From: Candidatus Obscuribacterales bacterium
Lineage (GTDB): Bacteria > Cyanobacteriota > Vampirovibrionia > Obscuribacterales > Obscuribacteraceae
DNA: 51,902 nt
Reading direction: 5' to 3'
Assembly (NCBI GenBank): GCA_019747875.1
Contig: JAIEQI010000059.1
Span: 1 to 51,902, forward strand
In this document: positions 8,692 through 16,786 of the stretch, piece by piece
Layout: each line of letters opens with the position of its first letter
Position numbering within the stretch: position 1 is the first letter of the stretch
The notes under the pieces: model-generated
Seen by the model: the letters and a program-made list of their open reading frames with translations, nothing else
Databases searched by the model: none
Told to the model about the DNA's origin: nothing
Translations under genes and position numbers: made by a program

Positions 8692-9687
8692 ATGGCGAAC
8701 GACAATGCCGAAAAGGCTCCGGAAGAAAAATCGAAAGATGTCGGTGAGTCCAAGTCGGCAGAATCCTGCACGCGGGAGTGCTTGCAGTTCGAGTGGCTGA
8801 ACAATATGGGCACCAAGCTGCCTGGAGCGCGTGATGCTAAACAGCCGCCTGGGCTGTCGGATCTGACTATTACGCCGGATGCTGATCGGCGCGCCGAAAG
8901 GTCGGCCGACCAGCTCGCGGCACCGCGTAGGGCTGCAGACCAAAGCTCAAGCAAGGTGCCCGGTGAGCAGAACCCGGATAAGGACGACGGCGATCAGTCG
9001 GGAGACAAGCCAGCTAGCGGCAAGCAGGCGGTCGACGCTGCCGCGCTCAGGGACGTTCGAAAAGAAATAATCCATCTGGCCGAATATGGTCACTGTTCAT
9101 TTGCTAGTCGGGAGGAATATCGCGAGACGCTTGACCAGGTGATGAAAGAGTTTACTGAGAAGCCCGATGTTAGTGATCGAAACAAGTTGCTGCAGTCGAT
9201 GGTGGCCGATTTTCTCAAAAATCCTAATCAGGAAACATACGCTGACTTTCACAAGAAGTTCAATGCATTTTTCATGCAATCGAGCAGGCTCGCCCGCGAG
9301 ACTTTGAGAGAATTAGACGCAGAAAAGACCAAGAACCTGACACCTGAACGGATAAAAGCTGAGCAGGATGTCGAGCAAAAGAGTGATGCATTTTTCAAAG
9401 AGCTGGACAAGCTGCCTAAAGAAGAGAAAGATCGCATCTTGTGTACGATGGACTGGCAAGATGAGGTTTCAAAAGAAGAACGCAACGCGCGAACGAGGGA
9501 AGCTTTAGCCGGTAATCCGAAACTGCTGGAAGCATTTAATGCCTCGCAAGCCTCCATCGATAAGCGAGATTCAATGCGTTCGCCGCGTGAAGCGCAACTT
9601 GCCGAATTGCATCGTCAGAACGTTCGCGACAATGTATTGGCCCGTTCGATAAGCACTCTCTTGTTGCACCGATCCCGCATTTCATAG
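8692..9687 (+). CDS. Hypothetical hydrophilic, helix-rich protein
   Basis: I recognise no family for this 331-residue product. Residues 1-125 are charged and Pro/Gln/Ser-rich with no order predicted by eye; residues ~125-320 are strongly helical and Lys/Glu-rich, with no transmembrane segment or signal peptide. Short heptad-like stretches (residues ~195-270) may form a coiled coil. The general plan, disordered N-terminus followed by an alpha domain, is like that of the products at 459-1610 and 15440-16219, but I could not align the domains convincingly. GAGAG lies 9 bases before the ATG. It is transcribed away from the VirB6-like gene and is followed by a good terminator, so it is probably monocistronic. 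Confidence 0.7.
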   Translation: MANDNAEKAPEEKSKDVGESKSAESCTRECLQFEWLNNMGTKLPGARDAKQPPGLSDLTITPDADRRAERSADQLAAPRRAADQSSSKVPGEQNPDKDDGDQSGDKPASGKQAVDAAALRDVRKEIIHLAEYGHCSFASREEYRETLDQVMKEFTEKPDVSDRNKLLQSMVADFLKNPNQETYADFHKKFNAFFMQSSRLARETLRELDAEKTKNLTPERIKAEQDVEQKSDAFFKELDKLPKEEKDRILCTMDWQDEVSKEERNARTREALAGNPKLLEAFNASQASIDKRDSMRSPREAQLAELHRQNVRDNVLARSISTLLLHRSRIS

Positions 9688-9900
9688 CGCACACGCGAAA
9701 AAAAATCTCCTTCGGAATCGGCGAAATTATCTGGAAGTTCGAGACGGCGAGACGCGCGCGATTCGCTTAAATTGGGTCCGATCCCGGGAGCGCCGGCATC
9801 TTGCCGGCTTCGATCTTCAAGAGTGATTCGCTCTTTATCTTTTGTCGTGCTTAAATGCGGACGGGACGTCGACGGGACGTCCGTGCTTCCATGCTTCCAT
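9688..9900 (+). terminator. Rho-independent terminator (9819-9844) after a GC hairpin (9792-9808)
   Basis: AAGAGTG-ATT-CGCTCTT (9819-9835) forms a 7-bp stem (one G-T pair) followed by TTATCTTTTG, a good intrinsic terminator for the gene ending at 9687. Just upstream GCCGGCA-TCT-TGCCGGC (9792-9808) forms a second 7-bp GC-rich hairpin. Confidence 0.65.
9860..9899. repeat. Two short tandem duplications
   Basis: GACGGGACGTC occurs twice in tandem (9860-9870, 9871-9881) and TGCTTCCA occurs twice in tandem (9884-9891, 9892-9899). Both lie in the non-coding stretch before the MarR gene. They may be slippage products; no function is evident. Confidence 0.8.
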
Positions 9901-9975
9901 ACTTAGGACAGATTCCAGTTGTCAAAGTGATTCAAATCGGCAGATTTTGATGCAGGCACTTATGCCTCTTTTGCA

Positions 9976-10012
9976 TTTTACGTTCTAGTCTAATTTAGAT
10001 TAGAACGTAAAA
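9976..10012. promoter_or_regulatory. 37-base near-perfect palindrome
   Basis: TTTTACGTTCTA (9976-9987) and TAGAACGTAAAA (10001-10012) are perfect 12-base arms; the inner 13 bases continue as TCTAA-T-TTAGA with only one G-T position, giving an 18-bp hairpin. It can be a bidirectional terminator (T-run on one strand, A-run on the other) or an operator for the MarR-family regulator encoded next to it. Confidence 0.6.
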
Positions 10013-10103
10013 GAGAAATGGAGGCTACACCGCCCGAGCGGATTTGCTGAAATCATTGCTAATCAGCCGATTTGGGATTTTATTCGGGAATGAAAGATAA
10101 ACC

Positions 10104-10141
10104 AACCTAATAGTTAGCCAAGCTAACTATTAGGTTATAAT
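10104..10141 (+). promoter_or_regulatory. Promoter with 15-bp perfect inverted repeat operator for the marR-RND operon
   Basis: AACCTAATAGTTAGC (10104-10118) and GCTAACTATTAGGTT (10122-10136) are perfect 15-base arms separated by CAA. The right arm abuts a consensus TATAAT at 10136-10141, and the -35 position (about 10113-10119, TTAGC-like) falls inside the palindrome. A dimeric regulator bound here would block RNA polymerase, the classic arrangement for MarR autorepression. The expected RNA start is near 10148, well before the chosen MarR start codon. Confidence 0.75.
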
Positions 10142-10281
10142 AGTCTTGTCTCGCCACTTGGGTGAATTTCGGAATCTCTCAATGGGACTTGGTTTTAAGT
10201 CAGGTGCTTGCGAAAAACGCAATGCAGACTAAAAGTAATGTCAGCCCGGCCGACTTCATCGAAATATTCAGGTCAAAAACA

Positions 10282-10734
10282 ATGGTGTCTACTGAGATTA
10301 ATGCGGATATTTGCGCTTCTGAAATCATGGAAAGCATTCCCGTTGTGATGTATTTCATACGGAAGCGAATGCGCGAGCGGAAAGGTCACATCGTTTCTGT
10401 TCCGCAGGTTCGTGCGCTCGCTTATTTGAGTCGCCATAGCGATTCGACGCTCAACCAGCTTGCCGATTATCTTGCTGTTAGCAATGCCACCACTTGTTCG
10501 CTAGTCGACCGCCTGGTTCAGCGTGGATTTATCGATCGCCGAGAAGACCCTCGGGAACGGCGTTGTGTCAAGCTGAATCTCACTAAAGAAGGGCAGGAAC
10601 AGTACCGAGAATTGCACGATCTAGCTGTCGCTGAATTAGCTGAGATGCTCACTGATCTCGCACCACATCAGCTGAAACAAGTCAATGAAGGCTTGTCCAT
10701 TCTCCGAAATGTTTTGACGGAGGCTGCGCAGTAA
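10282..10734 (+). CDS. MarR-family transcriptional regulator
   Basis: The 150-residue product has the MarR winged helix-turn-helix: helices in LNQLADYLAVSNATTCSLVDRL, and the wing DRREDPRERRCVKLNLT with its typical Asp-Arg-Arg hairpin. The frame is open upstream to a GTG at 10162 and an ATG at 10222, but the ATG at 10282 has AGG 9 bases upstream and gives the usual family length, so I prefer it. MarR proteins are dimeric repressors released by small phenolic or amphipathic ligands. The stop codon overlaps the adaptor start (TAATG), and the palindrome at 10104-10136 sits on the promoter, so it most likely controls its own operon and the efflux pump. Confidence 0.9.
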   Translation: MVSTEINADICASEIMESIPVVMYFIRKRMRERKGHIVSVPQVRALAYLSRHSDSTLNQLADYLAVSNATTCSLVDRLVQRGFIDRREDPRERRCVKLNLTKEGQEQYRELHDLAVAELAEMLTDLAPHQLKQVNEGLSILRNVLTEAAQ

Positions 10735-12227
10735 TGCTAACCAACCATCAAAACCACGAATTGAAAGAGGGCAATGATCCAGAGAACTTGGACGGTGTAG
10801 ATCACCGTGGCGGATCTTCTCGAATGCTGGCAGCCATTCTTGCTTTGATTACTATCGTTGCGATTCCGGCCTGCTTTGTTTACTTCGGCGAAAAGCGCGA
10901 CGATAACAAAAAGCAGCATAAGAAATTGCCGGTAATGGTAACGAGTGCATTCGCAAAACGCGAAGACGTACCGCTCACCATAAATGCTGTCGGAAACGTA
11001 GAGTCAATGGAAAGTGTTTCCGTCCGCTCCCGCGTTGATGGTGAGTTGACGGATGTGTTTTTCAAAGAAGGTGATGACGTCAGAAAAGGGCAATTGCTTT
11101 TTAAGATCGACCCTCGCACTTCGAAGGAAGCTGTTCAACAGGCTGCAGCCAATCTTGCCCAATGTCACTCGGATGTCCTCCAGCAGTCTGCAATGATCAA
11201 CCACGATATTGCTGAGCTTCGTCGTCTGCATGCGAGCTTTGAAAGTACGGCATCAAAAGAGCGTCTTGCTAAAAGACAATGGGATCGCTATTCCGATCTG
11301 GTGAAACAAGGTGCTGTTTCTCTCGAACAAGAAGATCAGATGCGCACTAATTTTGAATCGATGGCCGCAACCCTGAAGATGGAACAAGCTGCTATCGATA
11401 ATCAAAAAGCGGTAATCGAATCGGATAAGTCGAAGCTTTTGAGTCTTCAATCAAAGGAACACTCAGCCAGATCGTCTCTGGAGCAAGCCAAAATTCAGTT
11501 GAGTTACTCTACGATTACGAGTCCTGTTGATGGCAGAACTGGAAGCCTTTTGGTGCATAGAGGCAACATGATCAAGGCTAATGATCCACAAGCTCTTGTT
11601 GTGATCAATCGGCTGAAGCCTATCTATGTAACGTTTGCGCTTCCTGAATCAGACTTTGCACAAGTCAAACAGTATGAAGCCAACGGTAGTTTGAAGGTGG
11701 ATGTGTTACTTCCAACTCAGGGATCTGGAGGAACCGGATTCGGACGTGCAGATACCTTGCCAGGCTCTTCCGAACCGTCGTTGGATAAATCGAAGCTTCC
11801 CTCCAACGTTCGCAAAGTCAGTGGACGTTTGTCCTTCGTAGATAATGCGGTGCAAACCACAACTGGTACGATCAAACTGAAAGGTACGTTCGACAATGAG
11901 GACGCGCACCTGTGGCCTGGTCAATTCGTGAATGTTTCTTTGCACCTGACGACTCTGAAAAATGTTGTTGTGGTACCAAAAGAAGCGGTGCAAGTGGGTC
12001 AGCAAGGTCAGTATGTCTTTGTTATTAAACCTGATAATGGAGTTGAGGTTCGGCCTGTTTCCGTCAACCGAACCTATGAGAAGCTCGCTTTAATAACTGC
12101 TGGTCTGCTTGGTTCTGAGCAGGTTGTGACGGACGGCCAAGTCCAACTGTCTCCTACTAGTACAGTGACAGTGCAGAACGGACCGAGCTCCTTAAGCACG
12201 GATACGCCCGAAGGTAATTCACACTAG
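10734..12227 (+). CDS. RND efflux periplasmic adaptor (membrane fusion protein)
   Basis: This 497-residue HlyD/AcrA/MdtA-type adaptor has one N-terminal membrane anchor (residues ~25-45, MLAAILALITIVAIPACFVYF). A biotinyl-lipoyl half-motif (FKEGDDVRKGQLLFKIDPR) lies near residue 105, followed by a long alpha-helical hairpin (~130-245), the second lipoyl half (SYSTITSPVDGRTGSL), a beta-barrel domain with VTFALPESDFAQV, and a membrane-proximal domain (VVPKEAVQVGQQGQYVFVI). It bridges the inner-membrane pump to an outer-membrane channel. It is longer than typical (~400) because of the N-terminal ~55 residues and an inserted Gly/Ser-rich loop near residue 330. Translation is coupled to the MarR gene by a TAATG overlap, and its own stop is directly followed by the pump ATG. 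Confidence 0.93.
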   Translation: MLTNHQNHELKEGNDPENLDGVDHRGGSSRMLAAILALITIVAIPACFVYFGEKRDDNKKQHKKLPVMVTSAFAKREDVPLTINAVGNVESMESVSVRSRVDGELTDVFFKEGDDVRKGQLLFKIDPRTSKEAVQQAAANLAQCHSDVLQQSAMINHDIAELRRLHASFESTASKERLAKRQWDRYSDLVKQGAVSLEQEDQMRTNFESMAATLKMEQAAIDNQKAVIESDKSKLLSLQSKEHSARSSLEQAKIQLSYSTITSPVDGRTGSLLVHRGNMIKANDPQALVVINRLKPIYVTFALPESDFAQVKQYEANGSLKVDVLLPTQGSGGTGFGRADTLPGSSEPSLDKSKLPSNVRKVSGRLSFVDNAVQTTTGTIKLKGTFDNEDAHLWPGQFVNVSLHLTTLKNVVVVPKEAVQVGQQGQYVFVIKPDNGVEVRPVSVNRTYEKLALITAGLLGSEQVVTDGQVQLSPTSTVTVQNGPSSLSTDTPEGNSH

Positions 12228-15200
12228 ATGAACATATCAAGGTTATTCATCCTGCGCCCGGTAATGACCACCCTGGTCATGGTGGCTATTCTTTTCTTCG
12301 GCATTTTTGCTTATCGATTTCTGCCAGTTAACCACTTGCCGAATGTTGATTTCCCGACCTTGATGGTGACCGCGAATTTGCCCGGCGCTAATCCTGAAAC
12401 CATGGCTGCCGCAGTTGCAACTCCGCTCGAACGGTCGTTTTCGCAAATCGCTGGACTCGATTCAATGACCAGCACAAATGCGCTTGGACTAACGCAGGTA
12501 ACTCTTCAGTTCAACCTTGCGCGAGATATTGATGCATGTGCGCAGGATGTTCAAGCTGCTATATCTGCAGCCCAGGCTCAGTTGCCACCGGGGATGCCTA
12601 CCCCTCCTACTTTCAAGAAAGTAAATCCGGCAGATCAACCGATTCTGTTTTTGGCGTTGGGATCGAAAACACTGCCGATTTGGTCTGTTGACGAATATGC
12701 ACAGACTTTAGTTGCGCAGCGGCTTTCGATGATCAATGGTGTGGCTCAGGTGCAAGTCTTCGCTCCGCAGAAATATGCTGTGCGTATTCGTTTGAATCCA
12801 AACAATCTCACCGCCCGTGGTATCGGCATCGACGAAGTGGCTTCCGCCGTTCAAAAAGCTAACGTCAATCTTCCCGCCGGAACGCTCTATGGAGAGCACC
12901 AGGCTTTTACTGTTCAACCTGACGGGCAGCTCTTCTCGGCTAAGTCTTATGACCCTGTAATTGTTGCTTATAAAAACGGTGCTCCTGTTAGAGTACAAGA
13001 TGTCGGGTTCGCTGTAGATAGTGTCGAAAATGACAAAACTGCAAGCTGGTTCAATGGACATCGTGCGATTGTTTTGGCTATTCAGCGACAGCCTGGCAGC
13101 AACACGATCGACATCGTTGATCAAATCAATAACGTCCTTCCAGGTCTACGTGCACAAATTCCGTCTTCGGTTACGCTGGAGACTCTGTACGATCGGTCAA
13201 GTACGATTCGTGAGTCCGTCAGGGACGTCCAACTGACATTGCTGCTGACTGTCGGCTTAGTTGTTGGTGTCATTTTTGTCTTCTTGCGTAACGTATCGGC
13301 AACTATTATTTCCAGTCTCGCCCTGCCCTTCTCCTTGATCGGTACTGCCGCTGCAATGTACTTATTCGGGTTCAGCATTAACAATCTTACCTTAATGGCT
13401 CTTACTCTCTGCGTGGGCTTCGTCGTTGACGACGCGATTGTCGTGCTGGAAAATATCGTGCGCCACCAAGAAATGGGTGAGCCTCCGATGCAGGCTGCAT
13501 TGAAGGGGTCATCCGAAATTGTTTTCACCATTGTTTCTATGACAATTTCTCTGGTGGCAGTTTTTATTCCTATTCTATTTATGGGCGGAATTGTCGGGCG
13601 TCTCTTCAATGAGTTCGCTCTGACAATCACCGTTGCCATTCTTATTTCCGGCTTTGTTTCAATAACCTTGACGCCAATGTTATGCAGCAAGTTCTTGAGA
13701 ATGAGCCCGCATGATACCCAGAAGAATTGGTTCTATAAGGCAACGGAGAAGTTTTTCAATGGAATGACTTCAGTGTATGACCACACGTTGAGAGTTGTCC
13801 TGGCGCACAAGTTTCATACTGTAGTTGCCTTTATAGCCATGTTATTTTTGACTGGATATTTGTTTGGAAAAGTGCCAAAAGGATTTATGCCGAATGAAGA
13901 CATAGATCAAATCTTCGGTATGACCGAGGGGGCTCAAGGCATCTCGTTCAACGATATGGTGAAACATCAACGGCAACTTGCTGCAATAGCTATGGCCGAT
14001 CCCAATGTAATGTGCACGATGTCATCTGTTGGAGCTGGTGGTCCAAACGTTTCAGGGAATACAGGTCGACTATTTATGAGGCTGAAGCCTCGTTCTGAGA
14101 GACAACTTTCAGCCGAGCAAATCATAGAGAAATTGCGACCACAGTTTGCACGTGTTCCGGGAATTAAAATCTTCCTACAGAATCCACCCTCTATCCGTCT
14201 TGGCGGACAGCTGACAAAGAGCCTTTTCCAGGTCACTTTGCAAAGTTCCGATACCAAGCTTCTCTACGCAAAGACCTTCGAGTTCGAAAAGCATTTGCGC
14301 GAGAATCCGTTGCTGCAAGACGTAACAACCGACCTGCAGATTTCCAGTCCACAGATTAACGTACATATTGATAGAGATAAAGCGGCAGCACTTGGAATCA
14401 GCGCTGAAAAAATCGAAGATGCGCTTAGCAGTTCTTACGGAAACCGTATGATTTCGACTATTTACTCGCCGTCGAATCAGTACCGGGTTATCGTCGAGTT
14501 GATGCCGGAATTTAAGGCGGACCCGGACCATATGCCGCTCTTGTATGTGCGCAGCGATAAAGGGAATTTGGTGCCACTGCGGACCGTTGCGGAGCTGAAA
14601 CCAGGATCTGCACCGTTGCTGGTTAATCACTTCATGCAGTTGCCGTCGGCGACAGTTTCATTCAATCTGAAACCGGGTCGCTCGCTTGGGGATGCTGTTG
14701 GAGAAGTTGAAAAGGTTGCACGCGAGATTTTGCCGGCTTCGGTCACGCACAAGTTTCAGGGCACCGCTGAGGCTTTTCAGTCTTCATTGTCGAGCCTTTG
14801 GACCCTGCTCGGTGTTTCCATCGTTGTCATCTATCTGGTTTTGGGGATATTGTACGAAAGTTTCATCCATCCTCTAACCATCCTGAGTGGACTGCCACCG
14901 GCTGGATTAGGAGCGCTTCTTACGCTCTACCTGTTCCATCTGGATCTGAATCTGTATGGTTTCCTTGGATTGATCATGTTGATCGGTATCGTCAAAAAGA
15001 ACGCGATCATGATGATCGATTATGCTTTAGACCTGCAACGAAACGAACTGAAGCCGCCGGGCGAAGCCATCTATCGAGCTTGTCTTGTGCGGTTTCGCCC
15101 GATCATGATGACGACCATGGCAGCGATTATGGGGGCAATTCCACTAGCGGCCGGCTGGGGCGCGGGTGGGGAAGCCCGCCAGCCCTTGGGTCTCGCCGTT

Positions 15201-15338
15201 CTCGGCGGACTTCTTGTGTCGCAAGTGCTGACGCTCTACATTACGCCAGTGTTTTATATCTTGTTTGAAAGAATGACTTCATTCTTCAAAACAAAGAAAG
15301 TACGGAGAACGCTCGTAGCCGCAACGCCACAAAAGTAA
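12228..15338 (+). CDS. RND multidrug efflux permease (HAE1/MdtBC-like)
   Basis: The 1036-residue protein matches full-length AcrB/MdtB/MdtC-type pumps. TM1 is at ~10-30. The periplasmic porter part begins with LPNVDFPTLMVTANLPGANPE. The TM2-TM6 bundle starts ~330; the proton-relay pair in TM4 is D401-D402 within GFVVDDAIVVLEN. The second half repeats the fold (TM7 near 525, TM8 onward from ~845, with IVKKNAIMMIDYA). It exports hydrophobic or amphipathic compounds using proton motive force. The strand QIFGMTEGAQGISF resembles MdtC-type sequences. It forms an operon with the MarR and adaptor genes; no outer-membrane channel gene is in the window, so a shared TolC-like channel encoded elsewhere is likely. 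Confidence 0.96.
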   Translation: MNISRLFILRPVMTTLVMVAILFFGIFAYRFLPVNHLPNVDFPTLMVTANLPGANPETMAAAVATPLERSFSQIAGLDSMTSTNALGLTQVTLQFNLARDIDACAQDVQAAISAAQAQLPPGMPTPPTFKKVNPADQPILFLALGSKTLPIWSVDEYAQTLVAQRLSMINGVAQVQVFAPQKYAVRIRLNPNNLTARGIGIDEVASAVQKANVNLPAGTLYGEHQAFTVQPDGQLFSAKSYDPVIVAYKNGAPVRVQDVGFAVDSVENDKTASWFNGHRAIVLAIQRQPGSNTIDIVDQINNVLPGLRAQIPSSVTLETLYDRSSTIRESVRDVQLTLLLTVGLVVGVIFVFLRNVSATIISSLALPFSLIGTAAAMYLFGFSINNLTLMALTLCVGFVVDDAIVVLENIVRHQEMGEPPMQAALKGSSEIVFTIVSMTISLVAVFIPILFMGGIVGRLFNEFALTITVAILISGFVSITLTPMLCSKFLRMSPHDTQKNWFYKATEKFFNGMTSVYDHTLRVVLAHKFHTVVAFIAMLFLTGYLFGKVPKGFMPNEDIDQIFGMTEGAQGISFNDMVKHQRQLAAIAMADPNVMCTMSSVGAGGPNVSGNTGRLFMRLKPRSERQLSAEQIIEKLRPQFARVPGIKIFLQNPPSIRLGGQLTKSLFQVTLQSSDTKLLYAKTFEFEKHLRENPLLQDVTTDLQISSPQINVHIDRDKAAALGISAEKIEDALSSSYGNRMISTIYSPSNQYRVIVELMPEFKADPDHMPLLYVRSDKGNLVPLRTVAELKPGSAPLLVNHFMQLPSATVSFNLKPGRSLGDAVGEVEKVAREILPASVTHKFQGTAEAFQSSLSSLWTLLGVSIVVIYLVLGILYESFIHPLTILSGLPPAGLGALLTLYLFHLDLNLYGFLGLIMLIGIVKKNAIMMIDYALDLQRNELKPPGEAIYRACLVRFRPIMMTTMAAIMGAIPLAAGWGAGGEARQPLGLAVLGGLLVSQVLTLYITPVFYILFERMTSFFKTKKVRRTLVAATPQK

Positions 15339-15343
15339 ATTAC

Positions 15344-15356
15344 CCTCGTATCGAGG
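15344..15356. other. Small hairpin in convergent intergenic space
   Basis: CCTCG-TAT-CGAGG lies 6 bases after the pump stop codon, between the convergent genes. There is no T-run, so a terminator role is doubtful. Confidence 0.25.
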
Positions 15357-15439
15357 CGGACATCCGGTCGCCCATACCTCGCTGCATAGATTACTTTCTT
15401 ACGAACAATTTGTCAGCTGCCGATTCTTATCTGCCGGCT

Positions 15440-16219
15440 TTAGTACTCGTAAGGACGAGTCGAGCGTTCCGGTAAACTAAGCGACTCTAGGAAAGACTCC
15501 TTATCCGCGTTTCTGAGCGCATCCAGGTGGTTGAACTTTCCACGATACGTTTGACTGCCGATTGAGTAGCTTGCCTCGTCCTCTTGAAATTTCGTTGACT
15601 TGTCCGTAAGGCTTAGCTTGCAGTCGCGGCGAAACGCCACTGTTGGCGGTTCGTGCCTAAAGCGAAGAACCGCTAGTTCCCCGGCGTTTTCCTCGACAAT
15701 TCGACTTGGTGTTGTGTGTGTCACCAATGGTGCTTCTGATGCGCCGATGCGTAGCGGCGACCCGGCCTTCTGAAGACCTTCATTTACTTTCTTCTCTAGC
15801 TCTTCAGCGGAATTGAATTCACTGGCTTTTCTGAACTCGTCGATGATTTGTTGTTTCTGAAAATCGTTGCCGAAGCTACCTGACTTTTTAATGTAGTGAA
15901 TAACCTTAGCGGCGGACTTGTCTAGCTCTTGCTCGCTCAACTTGGCTCGGTCGACCTTCAGAAAGTCATCTTTTGACTCTTTGAGTGTCTGCTCGTCAAC
16001 ATGGTTTGCGTTTTCACCATCCTTGCTTTTGTCAGTCAATGTGATCGAGCCAAGAATCTTGTCTAGATCATCCTTCTGACGATCCGGATCCGGCTCAAAC
16101 ACGTGTGGCTTGCTCTCAGATTTTGTCTTGTGTTCAGACAGGAAATCTGTGATCAGTTTGCTCGCATCCGATTCCAAAGAATTTTTCGCAATATCTGGTT
16201 TGTTAAGGGCGTTATCCAT
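15440..16219 (-). CDS. Hypothetical hydrophilic protein sharing a domain with the 459-1610 product
   Basis: The family is not recognised. The ATG at 16219 has AGGAG 9 bases upstream. Residues 1-95 are acidic and probably disordered. Residues ~95-160 (LDKSAAKVIHYIKKSGSFGN through KAGSPLRI) align with residues ~288-350 of the protein at 459-1610: shared positions include DK..A..V, I.K.G.FGN, a helix with F..A....., a VN..L helix and a final SP. Residues ~165-259 are specific to this protein, with several strand-like stretches (VTHTTPSRIVEE, ASYSIGSQTYRGKFNHLDAL). No signal peptide or membrane segment is present. It lies 143 bases upstream-to-downstream of the small gene at 16363-16602 on the same strand. 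The function is unknown. Confidence 0.75.
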   Translation of the reverse strand: MDNALNKPDIAKNSLESDASKLITDFLSEHKTKSESKPHVFEPDPDRQKDDLDKILGSITLTDKSKDGENANHVDEQTLKESKDDFLKVDRAKLSEQELDKSAAKVIHYIKKSGSFGNDFQKQQIIDEFRKASEFNSAEELEKKVNEGLQKAGSPLRIGASEAPLVTHTTPSRIVEENAGELAVLRFRHEPPTVAFRRDCKLSLTDKSTKFQEDEASYSIGSQTYRGKFNHLDALRNADKESFLESLSLPERSTRPYEY

Positions 16220-16362
16220 GCGCGTGTTCTCCTATGAACAGCCCGCACACCATCCCTCTCGCCAAAGATATCTATCCGGCTTGTCGCATCCTTGGACAAG
16301 CTTTTTCAAAAAAACGCCTATTTAATTTTCTGGCATCTATATAATGCAATTTCTGCAATGCC

Positions 16363-16602
16363 TTAACCGTTGTCCTTAAAATCATTGCTATAGTCGTCTG
16401 CTTCATTCTTCTTGCGCTCGTCGACGCTACTCTCGTCCATTTGCAGCAGCATTTCGGTACCAGCAGCAGTGCCGCCGTGCTTAGTCTGATTGGCTTTGTG
16501 GTCGTTAGCAGACCCGGGGGTGAGCTCGCCATCCATACCGTCTTCTGAGTGCAAGACTTTCTGATCGTGTTCTTGTTCGTTCGTTTCATTTTCCTTGGCC
16601 AT
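16363..16602 (-). CDS. Small hydrophilic protein (79 aa)
   Basis: The frame is open from 16641, but the ATG at 16602 has GAGGA about 10 bases upstream and I take it as the start. The product is very charged (Lys, Glu, Asp, Asn, Gln) with no hydrophobic stretch and ends in SNDFKDNG. It resembles the disordered N-terminal parts of the larger hydrophilic proteins in this window. It precedes the 15440-16219 gene on the same strand and could be cotranscribed. It may be a small stress-type or chaperone-like disordered protein, or not be translated at all. Confidence 0.45.
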   Translation of the reverse strand: MAKENETNEQEHDQKVLHSEDGMDGELTPGSANDHKANQTKHGGTAAGTEMLLQMDESSVDERKKNEADDYSNDFKDNG

Positions 16603-16786
16603 CTTTCTTATCCTCATGAATGGACTTATCGAAGACGGCAAAGTGACCTTGCAGTTCCGTATAGCCCGCTTAGTGTTTTCTGCTCTTTTCCTTGAAAGGG
16701 TGGCATTTTCGATGTGGGTTGCAATTAGGTTTAAGGTTCAGAAAAAGTCGGCATGTACCATATGTGCTACAAATCATTGACCATTT

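Noticed and set aside
10162..10734. MarR start at GTG 10162
   Set aside because: It gives a protein 40 residues longer than usual, with poor spacing; ATG 10282 has AGG upstream and fits family length.
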